Below, one piece after another: positions 17,442 to 26,003 of a DNA stretch of 64,000 nt. This DNA is from Pseudomonadota bacterium (GTDB taxonomy: Bacteria > Pseudomonadota > Gammaproteobacteria > Steroidobacterales > Steroidobacteraceae). The translations under genes and the position numbers were made by a program. Each line of letters opens with the position of its first letter. Position 1 is the stretch's first letter. The stretch covers positions 1 through 64,000 of the forward strand of contig JAJYLP010000002.1 in NCBI GenBank assembly GCA_021787615.1. Direction: 5' to 3'. The notes beneath the pieces are model-generated. The model searched no databases and was not told where the DNA came from. It worked only from the letters and a program-made list of their open reading frames with translations.

Positions 17442-17553
17442 GCGACCGATCTCCATGAACGGATCAGCGTCCAGTATACGACCGTCGGGGCGCACGGGGT
17501 GGGCAGCGGCCCGGTGCGGAGCCCGAGCGCGCCGATGGTAGACTGCCACCGGA

Positions 17554-18960
17554 ATGGAACCGAACCCGAAGCTGGAGGATTCCAGGCAGCCCGAGGGCGC
17601 ACCCCGGCCCCTCGCGCTGAAAGTCACCACCGTATCCTGGTCGGACCTGGCGCACACGCTCATTCCGATCCTGCTGCTGAGTGCGGCGGCGATCTGGCTG
17701 ACGCTGCATTTCGTGCGGCCGGCGCCCCCGCATACCCTGGTGATGAGCGCAGGCCCGCCGGGCAGCTCGTTTGATCTGGCGGCCGAGCGCTTCCGCACCC
17801 TGCTGGCGCGCAACGGGATCACGCTGAAGATCCTGCCCTCGGAGGGCTCGGCGCAGAATCTCGAGCGCCTGAACCGGCCGCATTCACGCGTGGACATCGC
17901 GCTCGTGCAGTCCGGGACGAGCGTCACCGGCGGAGTCGGCGCCGCGCCGACTCATGACCAGGACGATGACGGACAAGGGCTGGTCTCGCTCGGCAGCATG
18001 TTCTATCAGCCGGTGACCATCTTCTATCGGGGGCCGCGCGTGGCCCGCCTCTCGCAGCTGCGCGGCGAGCGAATCGCCATCGGCAAGCCGGGCAGCGGCA
18101 CGCGCACCCTGGCGTTGGCGCTGCTGAAGGCCAATGGCATCACCCCGGGCGGACCGACCCAGCTGCTCGATCTGGACGGCGCGGCGGCGCGCGATGCATT
18201 GCTTGCCGGGCGGGTCAACGCGATCTTCCTCACCGGAGATTCGACGCCGCCGGCGGTGATCATCAAGATGGTGCATACCTCGGGTATCCGCCTGTTCGAC
18301 TTCACCCAGGCGGCGGCCTACGTCAGGCGTTTCCCCTACCTGCATAAGCTCGACATTCCCGCCGGCGCCTTCGACCTCGGCGCGAATCTGCCGCACCGGC
18401 CTCTGGTGCTGCTCGGCCCCGCGGTGGAACTGCTCGCCCACGCGAACCTGCACCCGGCGCTGTGCGACCTGCTGATTCAGGCAGCGCAGCAGGTGTACGG
18501 GCGGGCGACGGTGTTGCACGCGGCCCACGAGTTTCCGAACACCGAGACCTACTCCTATCCGCTCGATTCGGAGGCGGCGAACTTCTACAAGACCGGGTCC
18601 AAGAGCTTCACCTACCGGTACCTGCCGTTCTGGGTGGCGAGCCTGGTGAACCGCATCCTCGTGGTGCTCGTGCCGATCATCGTCGTGCTGGTGCCCGGCC
18701 TGCGCTTTCTGCCGCAGCTGTACGGCTGGCGGGTGAAAAGCCGCATTCACCGGCGCTACGGGGAGCTGATGGCGCTCGAGCGCGAGTCGATCGGGCCGCT
18801 CTCGCGCGAGCGCCGCGCCGCGCTCCTCGACCGTCTGCACCAGATCGAGCGCGGCGTGATCCTGCGCAAGATGCCGGGCTCACACGCCGAGCAGATCTAT
18901 CTGCTGCGCGAGCACATCGAGTTCGTGCGCAACAATCTCTCCCGTGCCGTCTCCGACTGA
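17554..18960 (+). CDS. TAXI-family TRAP solute-binding-like protein with two membrane anchors
   Basis: The 468-residue protein has an NMT1/TAXI-type periplasmic binding domain (about 60-330, [20 protein letters not shown], then [11 protein letters not shown] and [14 protein letters not shown]). A hydrophobic segment at about 33-53 acts as anchor. A second membrane segment at about 359-385 ([20 protein letters not shown]) is followed by a basic, helical cytoplasmic tail with the [13 protein letters not shown] motif. Ordinary TAXI proteins lack the second helix and tail and work with TRAP permease genes, none of which is nearby. The ligand is unknown. The shape suggests a sensor or an anchored scavenger, but this is inference. 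The gene is 112 bp from divergent wrbA. Confidence 0.8.
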   Translation: MEPNPKLEDSRQPEGAPRPLALKVTTVSWSDLAHTLIPILLLSAAAIWLTLHFVRPAPPHTLVMSAGPPGSSFDLAAERFRTLLARNGITLKILPSEGSAQNLERLNRPHSRVDIALVQSGTSVTGGVGAAPTHDQDDDGQGLVSLGSMFYQPVTIFYRGPRVARLSQLRGERIAIGKPGSGTRTLALALLKANGITPGGPTQLLDLDGAAARDALLAGRVNAIFLTGDSTPPAVIIKMVHTSGIRLFDFTQAAAYVRRFPYLHKLDIPAGAFDLGANLPHRPLVLLGPAVELLAHANLHPALCDLLIQAAQQVYGRATVLHAAHEFPNTETYSYPLDSEAANFYKTGSKSFTYRYLPFWVASLVNRILVVLVPIIVVLVPGLRFLPQLYGWRVKSRIHRRYGELMALERESIGPLSRERRAALLDRLHQIERGVILRKMPGSHAEQIYLLREHIEFVRNNLSRAVSD

Positions 18961-18968
18961 TTGGCTGC

Positions 18969-20201
18969 TCAGTGCGCGGGACTCGGCGCCGCTCGCCCGC
19001 CGCCGCGCCACAGCGGCGCGATCTGTGTACGGAGCCAATCAAACAGATGCTGCAGCGCCGGCATGTGAAAGCCGAGCACCCACAGCAGCAGCGCGAGCAG
19101 CACCAGACCGATGATCGCGTCCGCGAGCGCGTGAGCGCGGTAGCGATACGCGTAAAAATAGGGCGAGTGCGCGTAGCGCAGCGCGCGCAGCGGCGAGACC
19201 ACCAGCTGATAGAGCACGATGAGCACGATGACGGCGGCCCACAGCGGCAGGTGGCCAATGGACCAGCCGAACACCGCGCCGGTGGCGAGCACGGACAGCA
19301 GTGCGAACAGCCATGCGAGTGTGACCAGGGCGACCAGGATGCCGAGCACCGCCCATCCCAGACCCGAGAGAAACGCCGCGAGCGGCGGCAGCGGCGGGGC
19401 CGGCGGCATGGGATTCGCGCCCCAGGCGCTGAAGCGGTACGGCCCCCAGCGGCGGGCGCGCCACTCGGCGCGGCTTCTGCGCCACTCCTGCTTCCACTGC
19501 CAACGCGCCCGGCGCCACTCGGCGCGCCAGCGCGCGCGCTCGGCGGTCGAGCCGTCGATCCGGGCGGCGTGCGCGGCCGCATCGGCGAACTGCGCCGCCT
19601 TGCGCTTCCATTGCTCGACGAGAACGCGCGCATTGAAGGGTACCCCGCCGGCGGCGGCGACTTCCTCAGGGGTCTGCGCATAGGGGACGACGAACATCAT
19701 CACGATGTAGGCGAGGATTGCGGCCCCGCCGGTGAGGATCGCGGCGAGGATGAACAACAGGCGCACCACGGTCACATCCATGTCGAAATAGACTGCAATC
19801 CCCTTGCACACCCCGCTCAGCAGCGCCCCCTCGCTGATCTGATAGAGCCGCTTCGGCGCCGCCGGTGCCGCGCCGGCGGCAAATCCGGCGCCGGCCGTCT
19901 GCTCGTGCGCCGCCGCCGCGCCGGCACGAGCGGTCTGGGGTCCGCCGCCGCCCTCGACCGGGCCCATCTCGCCGATCACCTGTTCGATCTCCGCCTGTGT
20001 CAGCACGGTCTTGTGCGTACCGAGGCAGCGCTCGCACTTGTCGGCGATCGCCTGCTCGAGATCGGCGAGGATCTCCGCGCGATCCGGATTGCCCTCGAGC
20101 GCGCGCTCGGCGGTGGCCAGATACTGTGCCAGGGCGGCGTGCGCGTCATCCTCCAGCTGGTAGGCGCGGCCATTGAGACTGACGGCGATCACCGCTCGCA
20201 T
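18969..20201 (-). CDS. PspC-domain membrane protein
   Basis: A 410-residue protein in an operon with the PadR regulator upstream (3 bp apart). Residues 1-95 are a soluble region with a CxxC (KCERCLG) and a helical segment LTQAEIEQVIGEMGP. A PspC domain spans about 135-205 (KRLYQISEGALLSGVCKGIAVYFDMD split: LYQISEGALLSGVC and KGIAVYFDMD), with its membrane helix VVRLLFILAAILTGGAAILAYIV (about 175-198). An Arg/Trp-rich stretch follows (about 240-275). Two or three more hydrophobic segments toward the C-terminus complete it. PspC-domain proteins respond to envelope stress or regulate such responses. PadR-PspC pairs of this layout are known in proteobacteria, but the signal is not established. 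Precise function is unknown. Confidence 0.8.
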   Translation of the reverse strand: MRAVIAVSLNGRAYQLEDDAHAALAQYLATAERALEGNPDRAEILADLEQAIADKCERCLGTHKTVLTQAEIEQVIGEMGPVEGGGGPQTARAGAAAAHEQTAGAGFAAGAAPAAPKRLYQISEGALLSGVCKGIAVYFDMDVTVVRLLFILAAILTGGAAILAYIVMMFVVPYAQTPEEVAAAGGVPFNARVLVEQWKRKAAQFADAAAHAARIDGSTAERARWRAEWRRARWQWKQEWRRSRAEWRARRWGPYRFSAWGANPMPPAPPLPPLAAFLSGLGWAVLGILVALVTLAWLFALLSVLATGAVFGWSIGHLPLWAAVIVLIVLYQLVVSPLRALRYAHSPYFYAYRYRAHALADAIIGLVLLALLLWVLGFHMPALQHLFDWLRTQIAPLWRGGGRAAPSPAH

Positions 20202-20204
20202 GCA

Positions 20205-20528
20205 TCAACCCCCGAGTGACTGGATGGTCTGATTGATGCGGGCCCAGTAGGCCGAGAACTCGGCCAGGCGCGCAGCGCCGGCGGCCGTGAGCCGGTAATA
20301 CTTGCGCGGCGGGCCGCTGGCCGATTCCTGCCACTCGTAATCCAGGAGCCCTTCGCGCCGCAGGCGGCTGAGCAGCGGATAGAGCGTGCCTTCCTGAGTG
20401 GCGAATTCGGTCATCGCCAATGTCTTGAGAATGTCGGCCGCGTAGACGCTGGCGCCGCTGATGATGCGCAGCACCAGGAATTCCAGGAATCCCTTGCGCA
20501 GCACCCCGAGCTTCTGTTCGTCCAGCAT
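20205..20528 (-). CDS. PadR-family transcriptional regulator
   Basis: A 107-residue winged-helix protein typical of short PadR regulators. It carries KGFLEFLVLRIISGASVYAADI at the N-terminus (landmark FLEFLVLRII about 14-23), the recognition part EFATQEGTLYPLLSRLRREG (about 41-60), and the wing DYEWQESASGPPRKYYRLT. The C-terminal helix (AEFSAYWARINQTIQSL) dimerises. It is transcribed first in a two-gene operon with the PspC protein. A 6-bp dyad lies 14 bp upstream of its start, so autoregulation is likely, as is common in the family. Ligand unknown. Confidence 0.9.
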   Translation of the reverse strand: MLDEQKLGVLRKGFLEFLVLRIISGASVYAADILKTLAMTEFATQEGTLYPLLSRLRREGLLDYEWQESASGPPRKYYRLTAAGAARLAEFSAYWARINQTIQSLGG

Positions 20529-20541
20529 TTCAATAGAATGC

Positions 20542-20561
20542 TACCTTTTCATGGCAAGGTA
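20542..20561. promoter_or_regulatory. Dyad upstream of padR, candidate operator
   Basis: TACCTT (20542-20547) and AAGGTA (20556-20561) are perfect inverted repeats with an 8-bp spacer, the geometry usual for PadR operators. It overlaps the presumed promoter 14 bp before the padR start codon. Binding by the adjacent PadR protein is inferred from position and spacing. Confidence 0.5.
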
Positions 20562-20671
20562 TGCTCGAGATGCTGCGGCGTCAATCCCGGTGAGATCTGG
20601 GCGCTCGGCGGCCTCAGGCGCAGAATGAGCGAGTCCGAGCACACTGTTGCGCGCAGCGTTCGGGTCAGCCC

Positions 20672-21048
20672 ATGAACGAACGGAGGGGTTTGCGGGTGCT
20701 CTCCATCGCCGGGTTCGGTCCGATCGTGCGGGGTCAGGCGGCCCGCCAGCGATTCTACGGCGAGGACCTCGGCGTGCAGTTCAAGGAGGAGCCGGGCGGC
20801 TACCAGCAGACGGAGCCTGTCGCGGGCGCGAAGGCGTTTTGCGCTGTGGCCGCTCTCGCAGGCGGCCGAATCGTGCGTCCGCACCCAGGAGTGGCCGTCC
20901 GGGATCCCCGCACCGCAGGCTGCGCGGGTATCGCATGCTGGTGCGCAACAAGACCGAGCCGTGGGGGCAACAGGTGAGCCGCTTCCTCTCACCCGAAGGT
21001 CTGTTGCTTGGCGTTACCGGCACGCCCTGGATGCGAGGGCCCGGCTGA
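20672..21048 (+). pseudogene. VOC (glyoxalase/bleomycin-resistance) family protein, frameshifted and internally deleted
   Basis: Three successive reading frames each encode part of one VOC protein. Frame of 20672: IAGFGPIVRGQAARQRFYGEDLG and KEEPGGYQQTE (N-terminal beta-alpha part). From the TTTT at 20837-20840 the match continues one base out of phase as FALWPLSQAAES then TQEWPSGIPAPQA. Near 20920 it jumps again to a third frame with LRGYRMLVRNKTEPWGQ then SRFLSPEGLLLGVT and TPWMR, ending at TGA 21046-21048. The last junction also lacks about 20 residues that intact members have between PQA and RGYRM. Two shifts plus a deletion argue for a dead gene rather than a sequencing error. Confidence 0.7.
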
Positions 21049-21088
21049 CTTGCGGCGCGACCGGGCAGTCACCCCAGGGGCGGCGACA

Positions 21089-21595
21089 TCAGCGCGGCTT
21101 GCGCGCGCCGGTGTCCCGGCGGTGCCGCAGCGGCAGCGCCGCCAGATCGAGCACGACGAATATGCCGGTGAGGAGCCAGGCGGTCGAGGCGCCGATGCCG
21201 AGCGGACGGGCCAGCACGAGCAGCGGCACGAGCGCCTCGGGAATCTGATCCAACCCCGGCACCTCCCGGCCGGGGGCCAGGTTGAGGCGGCGCTTGAGCA
21301 AACTCGTCGCCAGGTCCGCTCCCATGGCGAGTGCCGCCAGCTGCAGAGCGAGCCGTGCGCCGTAGCCAACGAGCGGCGCCACCGCCGCGCAGAGCAGCTC
21401 CGCGACGAGCAGGCCGCGCCAGGTCTTGTGCTCGCCGAACAGCCGCCGTCCATCCCACAAGGTCGCGCCTGCGTCGACCGGGGCCGGCCACCGACCCAAA
21501 AAGAGGCGGCCCGACGCCCAGGCGCCGACATGCGCGGCCGCGAGCAGAACGAAGGCGGCGAGCCAGCGCGGCAGAGCGGGGATGATCACGATCAT
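21089..21595 (-). CDS. CDP-archaeol synthase (CarS)-like integral membrane protein
   Basis: The 168-residue protein has the length and motifs of the CarS/DUF46 family. These include LFGEHKTWRGLLVAELLCA (about 53-71), a Lys/Arg-bearing loop at GADLATSLLKRRLNL (about 92-106), and GREVPGLDQIPEALVPLLV (about 109-127). There are four or five hydrophobic helices. Archaeal CarS joins CTP to unsaturated archaeol phosphate; the fold is related to bacterial CdsA (CDP-diacylglycerol synthase). Bacterial homologues exist but their substrate is not generally known. It is 73 bp downstream of cysK on the same strand, with no lipid gene beside it. The family call is fairly firm; the reaction in this organism is unknown. 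Confidence 0.72.
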   Translation of the reverse strand: MIVIIPALPRWLAAFVLLAAAHVGAWASGRLFLGRWPAPVDAGATLWDGRRLFGEHKTWRGLLVAELLCAAVAPLVGYGARLALQLAALAMGADLATSLLKRRLNLAPGREVPGLDQIPEALVPLLVLARPLGIGASTAWLLTGIFVVLDLAALPLRHRRDTGARKPR

Positions 21596-21668
21596 GTTGG
21601 CGCGCCTGCGAGGGTGTCACACAGGGCCGCGGCGTCGCAAGCGCGCACTGCAGGCGAGCGCCGGTGGC

Positions 21669-22700
21669 CTACGCCACCATCACCGTGTGCACGTCGAGCG
21701 GCTCATCGCGGCATGGGTGCGAGGCGTCCTTGTCGAGGCCCTTCTCTGCGAGCCAGTCGCGGTTGAACAGCCGCGACTGATACTTCGCGCCGCCGTCGCA
21801 CAGGATCGTCACCACAGTATGGCCCGGACCGAGTTCGCGAGCCACACCGGCGGCGGCGGCCACATTGATGCCGCTCGTGCTGCCGAGGAACAGGCCTTCC
21901 TCGTACAACAGCCGGTAGACGTAACGGACCGTCGCGGCATCGGTGATGTGCACCGCCTCGTCGATGGGAGCATCGCGCAGGTTGGCCGTGACCCGTCCGA
22001 TGCCGATGCCCTCGGTGATCGAGCCGGAGCCGGTGGCCTTGAGAGTGCCGCTGCGGACGTATTCGTAGAGAGCGCTGCCGGGCGGATCAGCGAGCACACA
22101 GCGCACGCTCCTGCGCTTGGACTTCAGGTAATGCGACACCCCGGCGAAGGTGCCGCCGGTGCCCGCGGCGCAGGTGAAGGCATCCACGCGGCCATCGGTC
22201 TGCGCCCAGATCTCCGGTCCCGTGGTGTCGATGTGCGCCTGGCGGTTCACCGTGTTGTCGAACTGATTGGCCCAGAGGGCGTTTGGCAGGCTGCGCGCGA
22301 GCCGCTCGGCAACCTTCTGATACTGGTTGGGGTTGCTGTAGGGTACGGCCGGCACCCGATGCACCTCGGCGCCGAGGGTCTCGAGCAGCCGGTATTTCTC
22401 CGGCGACTGGTTGTCGGGCATCACGATGACGCAGCGGTAGCCGCGCGCGTTGCACACGTGAGCGAGCCCGATGCCGGTGTTGCCCGCGGTACCCTCGACC
22501 ACCGTGCCGCCCGGGGCGAGTGCGCCGCTGCGCTCGGCCTCGAGCACGATCGCCCGGGCGGCGCGGTCCTTGACCGAACCGCCGGGGTTGAGGAACTCGG
22601 CCTTGCCGAGCACCTCGCAGCCGGTCTCCTCGCTCACGCGGCGCAGCCGGATCAGTGGCGTGTGACCGACCGTGCCCACAAAGCCTTCAGTCGTGCTCAT
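21669..22700 (-). CDS. PLP-dependent cysteine synthase family protein
   Basis: From ATG 22698-22700 the product is 343 residues. It has the PLP lysine in NPGGSVKDRAA (about residue 43), the phosphate-binding AGTGGTFAGVSHYLK, the substrate loop EGTAGNTGIGLAHVC (TSGNT-like, here AGNT) and STSGINVAAAAGVA near the end. These are features of O-acetylserine sulfhydrylase. It forms cysteine from O-acetylserine and sulfide. The usual TSGNTG reads EGTAGNTG here, as in a branch of somewhat longer bacterial/fungal cysteine synthase-like proteins. Its start overlaps the end of cysG by 14 bp, so it is the third gene of a cysH-cysG-cysK transcript. A cystathionine beta-synthase-like side role cannot be excluded. 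Confidence 0.87.
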   Translation of the reverse strand: MSTTEGFVGTVGHTPLIRLRRVSEETGCEVLGKAEFLNPGGSVKDRAARAIVLEAERSGALAPGGTVVEGTAGNTGIGLAHVCNARGYRCVIVMPDNQSPEKYRLLETLGAEVHRVPAVPYSNPNQYQKVAERLARSLPNALWANQFDNTVNRQAHIDTTGPEIWAQTDGRVDAFTCAAGTGGTFAGVSHYLKSKRRSVRCVLADPPGSALYEYVRSGTLKATGSGSITEGIGIGRVTANLRDAPIDEAVHITDAATVRYVYRLLYEEGLFLGSTSGINVAAAAGVARELGPGHTVVTILCDGGAKYQSRLFNRDWLAEKGLDKDASHPCRDEPLDVHTVMVA

Positions 22701-24162
22701 ACCGGGCCTCTCTCGCGCGCATCGCGCGGCGCATCGGTGGCGCCAGCGTGCCCGCAGTGTCGCACTCGGCGCAGCAATGCGCGAGAGCGGCGACTTCGCC
22801 CACCACCAGCAGCGCCGGCGGCGCGATTGCCGCCTGGTGCGCGAGCGCCGCGATGCTCGCGAGCGTGCCGCGCACCAGACGCTGGCCGGGCAGGGTGGCG
22901 CGCTCGATGAGGGCGGCCGGCAGGTCCGGGTCGGCGCCGGCGGCCCGCAGTCGCGCGCAGATGCGATCCAGGTGGGCGACTCCCATGTAGAACACCACGG
23001 TCTGGCGCCTGCGCGCGAGCGCACTCCAGTCGAGCGCCTCATCCTCCAGCGGATGCCCGGTGACCAGAGTGACACTCTGCGCCAGCTGACGATGCGTGAG
23101 CGGAATACCGGTCGCGGCCGCGGCACCGAGCGCTGCGGTGATGCCGGGAATGACGAGGTACGGGATGCCGTGGCGAGCGAGGTACTCGACTTCCTCACCG
23201 CCGCGCCCGAAGACGAACGGGTCGCCGCCCTTGAGCCGCGCGACGCGCAGACCGGCGCGCGCATAGCGCACCATCAGTTCGTGGATCTGCTCCTGCTGCG
23301 TGTGGGCGCCGCGCACGCCGTGGGCCGCGCCCTTGCCGACGAACACGCGCTCGGCATCGCGACGGGCGCGCTCCAGCACCGCTGCCGGCACGAGCCGATC
23401 GTGCAGCACGACGTCGGCCTGCTGCAGCAGCTGCAGCGCGCGCAGCGTCAGAAGGTCCGCATCGCCCGGGCCGGCGCCGATCAGATAGACCTCCCCGAGA
23501 CTGCCCGATCCGGTGGCAGGCGATGCGGTGAGCCGCGCGGTGCACAGCTCGCGCTCATAGGCGCGCTCGGCGCCCGGTGTGTCGCCCGAGAGCGTGCAAG
23601 AGCCCGCGGGACCGCGCACGATCCGTTCCCAGAACGCGCGACGTGCTCTCGGCGCGAGCGCCTGCTGTACGGCCTTGCGCCGCTCGCCGATGAAGCGTGC
23701 GAGCGTTCCGAGCGTGCCGGGCAGCAGCGCCTCGATCTGCTCGCGCACCCAGCGGGTGAGAACCGGAGCCTGGGCGTGTGATCCGATCGCCACGGTGAGA
23801 GGCGAGCGATCGACGATCGCGGGGAAATAAAACGTCGAGAGTTCGGGATCGTCGACGACGTTGACCGGGACGGCGCGCAGACGCGCGGCCGCCGAGACCG
23901 CCGCGTTCAGCGCCTTGAGGTTCGTGGCGGCGATCACCAGCTGCGCCCCCTCGAGATGCGAGGGACCGAAGTGCGCGTTGCGGTGCGCGATCTCACCGGC
24001 GGCGGCCCGCCGCGCGAGTGCCTCGCTGAGCTCGGGTGCGACCACGGTGATGCGCGCCCCCACACGCAGCAGCAGTTCGATTTTGCGCTGCGCAATGCGC
24101 CCGCCGCCGACCACGACGGCCGGCACGTCGCGCAGCTGCAGGAAGATCGGCAGATGATCCAT
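22687..24162 (-). CDS. cysG: Siroheme synthase CysG (dehydrogenase/ferrochelatase and uroporphyrinogen-III methyltransferase)
   Basis: A 491-residue multifunctional enzyme making siroheme for the sulfite/nitrite reductase encoded 3 kb away. The N-terminal NAD-dependent precorrin-2 dehydrogenase/ferrochelatase (about 1-210) starts MDHLPIFLQLRDVPAVVVGGG with the Rossmann glycines. The C-terminal SAM-dependent methyltransferase (about 222-470) has VYLIGAGPGDADLLTLRAL, the RLKGGDPFVFGRGGEE motif and GITAALGAAAATGIPLTHR. ATG 24160-24162 gives this N-terminus; the frame is open upstream but lies within cysH. It is 16 bp after cysH and overlaps the cysteine synthase start. It is slightly longer than E. 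coli CysG (457) with an extra C-terminal tail. Confidence 0.94.
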   Translation of the reverse strand: MDHLPIFLQLRDVPAVVVGGGRIAQRKIELLLRVGARITVVAPELSEALARRAAAGEIAHRNAHFGPSHLEGAQLVIAATNLKALNAAVSAAARLRAVPVNVVDDPELSTFYFPAIVDRSPLTVAIGSHAQAPVLTRWVREQIEALLPGTLGTLARFIGERRKAVQQALAPRARRAFWERIVRGPAGSCTLSGDTPGAERAYERELCTARLTASPATGSGSLGEVYLIGAGPGDADLLTLRALQLLQQADVVLHDRLVPAAVLERARRDAERVFVGKGAAHGVRGAHTQQEQIHELMVRYARAGLRVARLKGGDPFVFGRGGEEVEYLARHGIPYLVIPGITAALGAAAATGIPLTHRQLAQSVTLVTGHPLEDEALDWSALARRRQTVVFYMGVAHLDRICARLRAAGADPDLPAALIERATLPGQRLVRGTLASIAALAHQAAIAPPALLVVGEVAALAHCCAECDTAGTLAPPMRRAMRAREARYEHD

Positions 24163-24178
24163 GCGCGGACCGAGTCTC

Positions 24179-24895
24179 TTACGCTTCGGCCGCCGCGTGG
24201 CCGGCCCCGGGATGCAGACCGCATTCGCGCGATTCGGGCTGCTCCCACCACCACCGCCCGGCGCGGCGGCTCTCTCCGGGCTGGATGGCGCGGGTGCACG
24301 GGGCGCAGCCGATGCTCGGAAACTGCCTGTCGTGCAGCACGTTGTAGGGCAGCTTGCGGTCGCGGATGTACTGCCACACCTCGGCCTCGCTCCACTCGAG
24401 CAGCGGACTGACCTTGTAGAGGCCATGCTGCACATCCCACTCGATCGGCCGGGCGCGCGCGCGCGCGGCCGACTGCTCGCGGCGCACGCCGGTGACCCAG
24501 GCGCCAAAGCCGGCGACGGCGCGCTTGAAGGGCTCGATCTTGCGCACCTGGCAGCACGCGAGGCGCGCCTCCAGGCTGTGATAGAAGCCGTTCACGCCGC
24601 GCGCGCCGATCAGCCGCTCGAGCGCGGCGGCATCCGGGTGCACCAGGCGCAGCGTGCGCCGGTAGCGCCACTGCAGCCGCTCCATCAGGTCGTAGGTCTC
24701 CTGGTGCAGCCGGCCGGTGTCGATGCTGAAGATTTCGATCTCCGGCAGGTGCGTCCAGATGATGTCGGTGAGCACCATCGCCTCGGCGCCGAGGCTGTTG
24801 GCGTAGGTGACGCGCCGATGCGCATGCACCGCCGCCGCGAGCGCCGCGCGGACGGCATCGGCCTTCTCCTCGATGAGGGTCAACACTGCACCCAT
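24179..24895 (-). CDS. cysH: Phosphoadenylyl-/adenylyl-sulfate reductase CysH, [4Fe-4S] type
   Basis: A 238-residue assimilatory enzyme reducing APS or PAPS to sulfite with thioredoxin or glutaredoxin. The PP-loop-like fold shows NSLGAEAMVLTDII at the N-terminus and SIDTGRLHQETYDLM. Cysteines in CC (ARLACCQVRK, about 130) and CxxC (GCAPCTRA, about 206) are the four ligands of the [4Fe-4S] cluster found in APS-type reductases. ECGLH near the end holds the catalytic cysteine. The cluster cysteines therefore predict APS as substrate, not PAPS. ATG 24893-24895 is preferred over GTG 24916. It is first in the cysHGK operon and divergent from cysB. A (GC)7 run (24453-24466) lies in its coding sequence. 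Confidence 0.92.
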   Translation of the reverse strand: MGAVLTLIEEKADAVRAALAAAVHAHRRVTYANSLGAEAMVLTDIIWTHLPEIEIFSIDTGRLHQETYDLMERLQWRYRRTLRLVHPDAAALERLIGARGVNGFYHSLEARLACCQVRKIEPFKRAVAGFGAWVTGVRREQSAARARARPIEWDVQHGLYKVSPLLEWSEAEVWQYIRDRKLPYNVLHDRQFPSIGCAPCTRAIQPGESRRAGRWWWEQPESRECGLHPGAGHAAAEA

Positions 24896-25006
24896 GGTGC
24901 GGGCCACTATAGCCACGCGCGCCGCGGCCCTAGAACGAAGGATTGCTTCTGAGGCCGTGCGCGTCGGTTATGGATGCACTGCGGGCGTTGCGCTACGCTT
25001 CAGCGC

Positions 25007-25978
25007 ATGAAGCTGCATCAACTGCGCTATCTGGCGGCGATCGCCCAGAGCGGCCTGAACATCACCGCCGCGGCCCAGAAGCTGCATACCTCCCAACCCG
25101 GGGTGAGCAAGCAGATCAAGCTGCTCGAGGACGAGCTGGGCTTTCAGATCTTCGTGCGCGAGGGGCGCACCCTGAGGCGCATCACCCCGGCGGGACAGCA
25201 GGTGATCGATCGGGCGCTGCGGGTGCTGCAGGAGGTGCAGGGCATCCGGGGGCTGTCGACGGAGCTGCGGGACGAGGGCCGCGGGAGCCTCTCGATCGGC
25301 ACCACCCATACCCAGGCGCGTTACGTGCTGCCGGCGGTCATCCGGGAGTTCCGCGCGCGGTACCCGAACGTGCGCCTGAACCTGCATCAGGGCACCTCGG
25401 AGCAGATCGCCGAGATGGTGGCCCAGGACCGGATCGACTGCGCCATCGCCACCGGCTCCGAGCAGCGCTTCGCCGGACTGACTCTGCTGCCGTGCTACCG
25501 CTGGAGCCGGGTGGTGATCGTACCGCGCGAGCATCCGCTGGCGCGGCTGGAGCGGCTCACCTATCGGGCGCTCTCGAGCCACCCGATCATCACCTATACG
25601 TTCAGTTTCACCGGACCGTCCTCCCTCAACGACGCTTTCGCCAAGGCCGGCTATACCCCGAATGTGGCCATCACCGCTCAGGATGCCGATGTCATCGTGA
25701 CCTATGTGCGCCTCGGCCTCGGCGTTGGCATCGTCGCGCCGATGGCGGTAGCCGAAGGCGCCGAGGACCTCGCGGTGCTCGCCGCCTCGCATCTGCTGCC
25801 CGAACACACCACCTGGATCGGTTTCCGCCGCGGTACGCTGCTACGCAAGTTCATGTACGAGTTCGCGCAGCTGCTGGCGCCGCACCTGGAGCGACGCCTG
25901 ATCGAGCGCGCGCATCGGGCGACGAGCCCGGGGGAAGTGGCCACGGTGTTTGCCGGCGTGGCGCTGCCGCAGCGTTAG
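25007..25978 (+). CDS. cysB: LysR-family regulator of sulfur assimilation, CysB
   Basis: The 323-residue protein matches CysB in length (324 in enterobacteria). It has the N-terminal winged HTH MKLHQLRYLAAIAQSGLNIT then AAAQKLHTSQPGVSKQIKLL, which is distinctive for CysB/Cbl. The effector domain includes GTTHTQARYVLPAVIREF (about 100-117) and TGSEQRF, the site of inducer (N-acetylserine) binding. ATG 25007 gives this N-terminus; the frame extends upstream to GTG/ATG codons inside the intergenic. It is divergent from cysHGK across 111 bp, where it would be expected to bind. In CysB-regulated genera it activates sulfate assimilation when cysteine is low. Confidence 0.93.
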   Translation: MKLHQLRYLAAIAQSGLNITAAAQKLHTSQPGVSKQIKLLEDELGFQIFVREGRTLRRITPAGQQVIDRALRVLQEVQGIRGLSTELRDEGRGSLSIGTTHTQARYVLPAVIREFRARYPNVRLNLHQGTSEQIAEMVAQDRIDCAIATGSEQRFAGLTLLPCYRWSRVVIVPREHPLARLERLTYRALSSHPIITYTFSFTGPSSLNDAFAKAGYTPNVAITAQDADVIVTYVRLGLGVGIVAPMAVAEGAEDLAVLAASHLLPEHTTWIGFRRGTLLRKFMYEFAQLLAPHLERRLIERAHRATSPGEVATVFAGVALPQR

Positions 25979-26003
25979 GTCACCGGCCCCGAGGGAGACA
26001 AAT

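Noticed and set aside
16773-17927. WrbA with a 160-residue N-terminal extension
   Set aside because: The extension overlaps the divergent TAXI gene and has no domain; ATG 17441 gives the family start and a ribosome site.
20549-20992. A reverse-strand frame of 147 codons across the VOC remnant
   Set aside because: No motif and Arg/His-rich composition; the forward strand carries recognisable VOC segments.
24896-25006. A riboswitch or T-box upstream of cysH/cysB
   Set aside because: The gap is only 111 bp and shared by two divergent genes; no SAM-type conserved core was recognised, and CysB control explains it.
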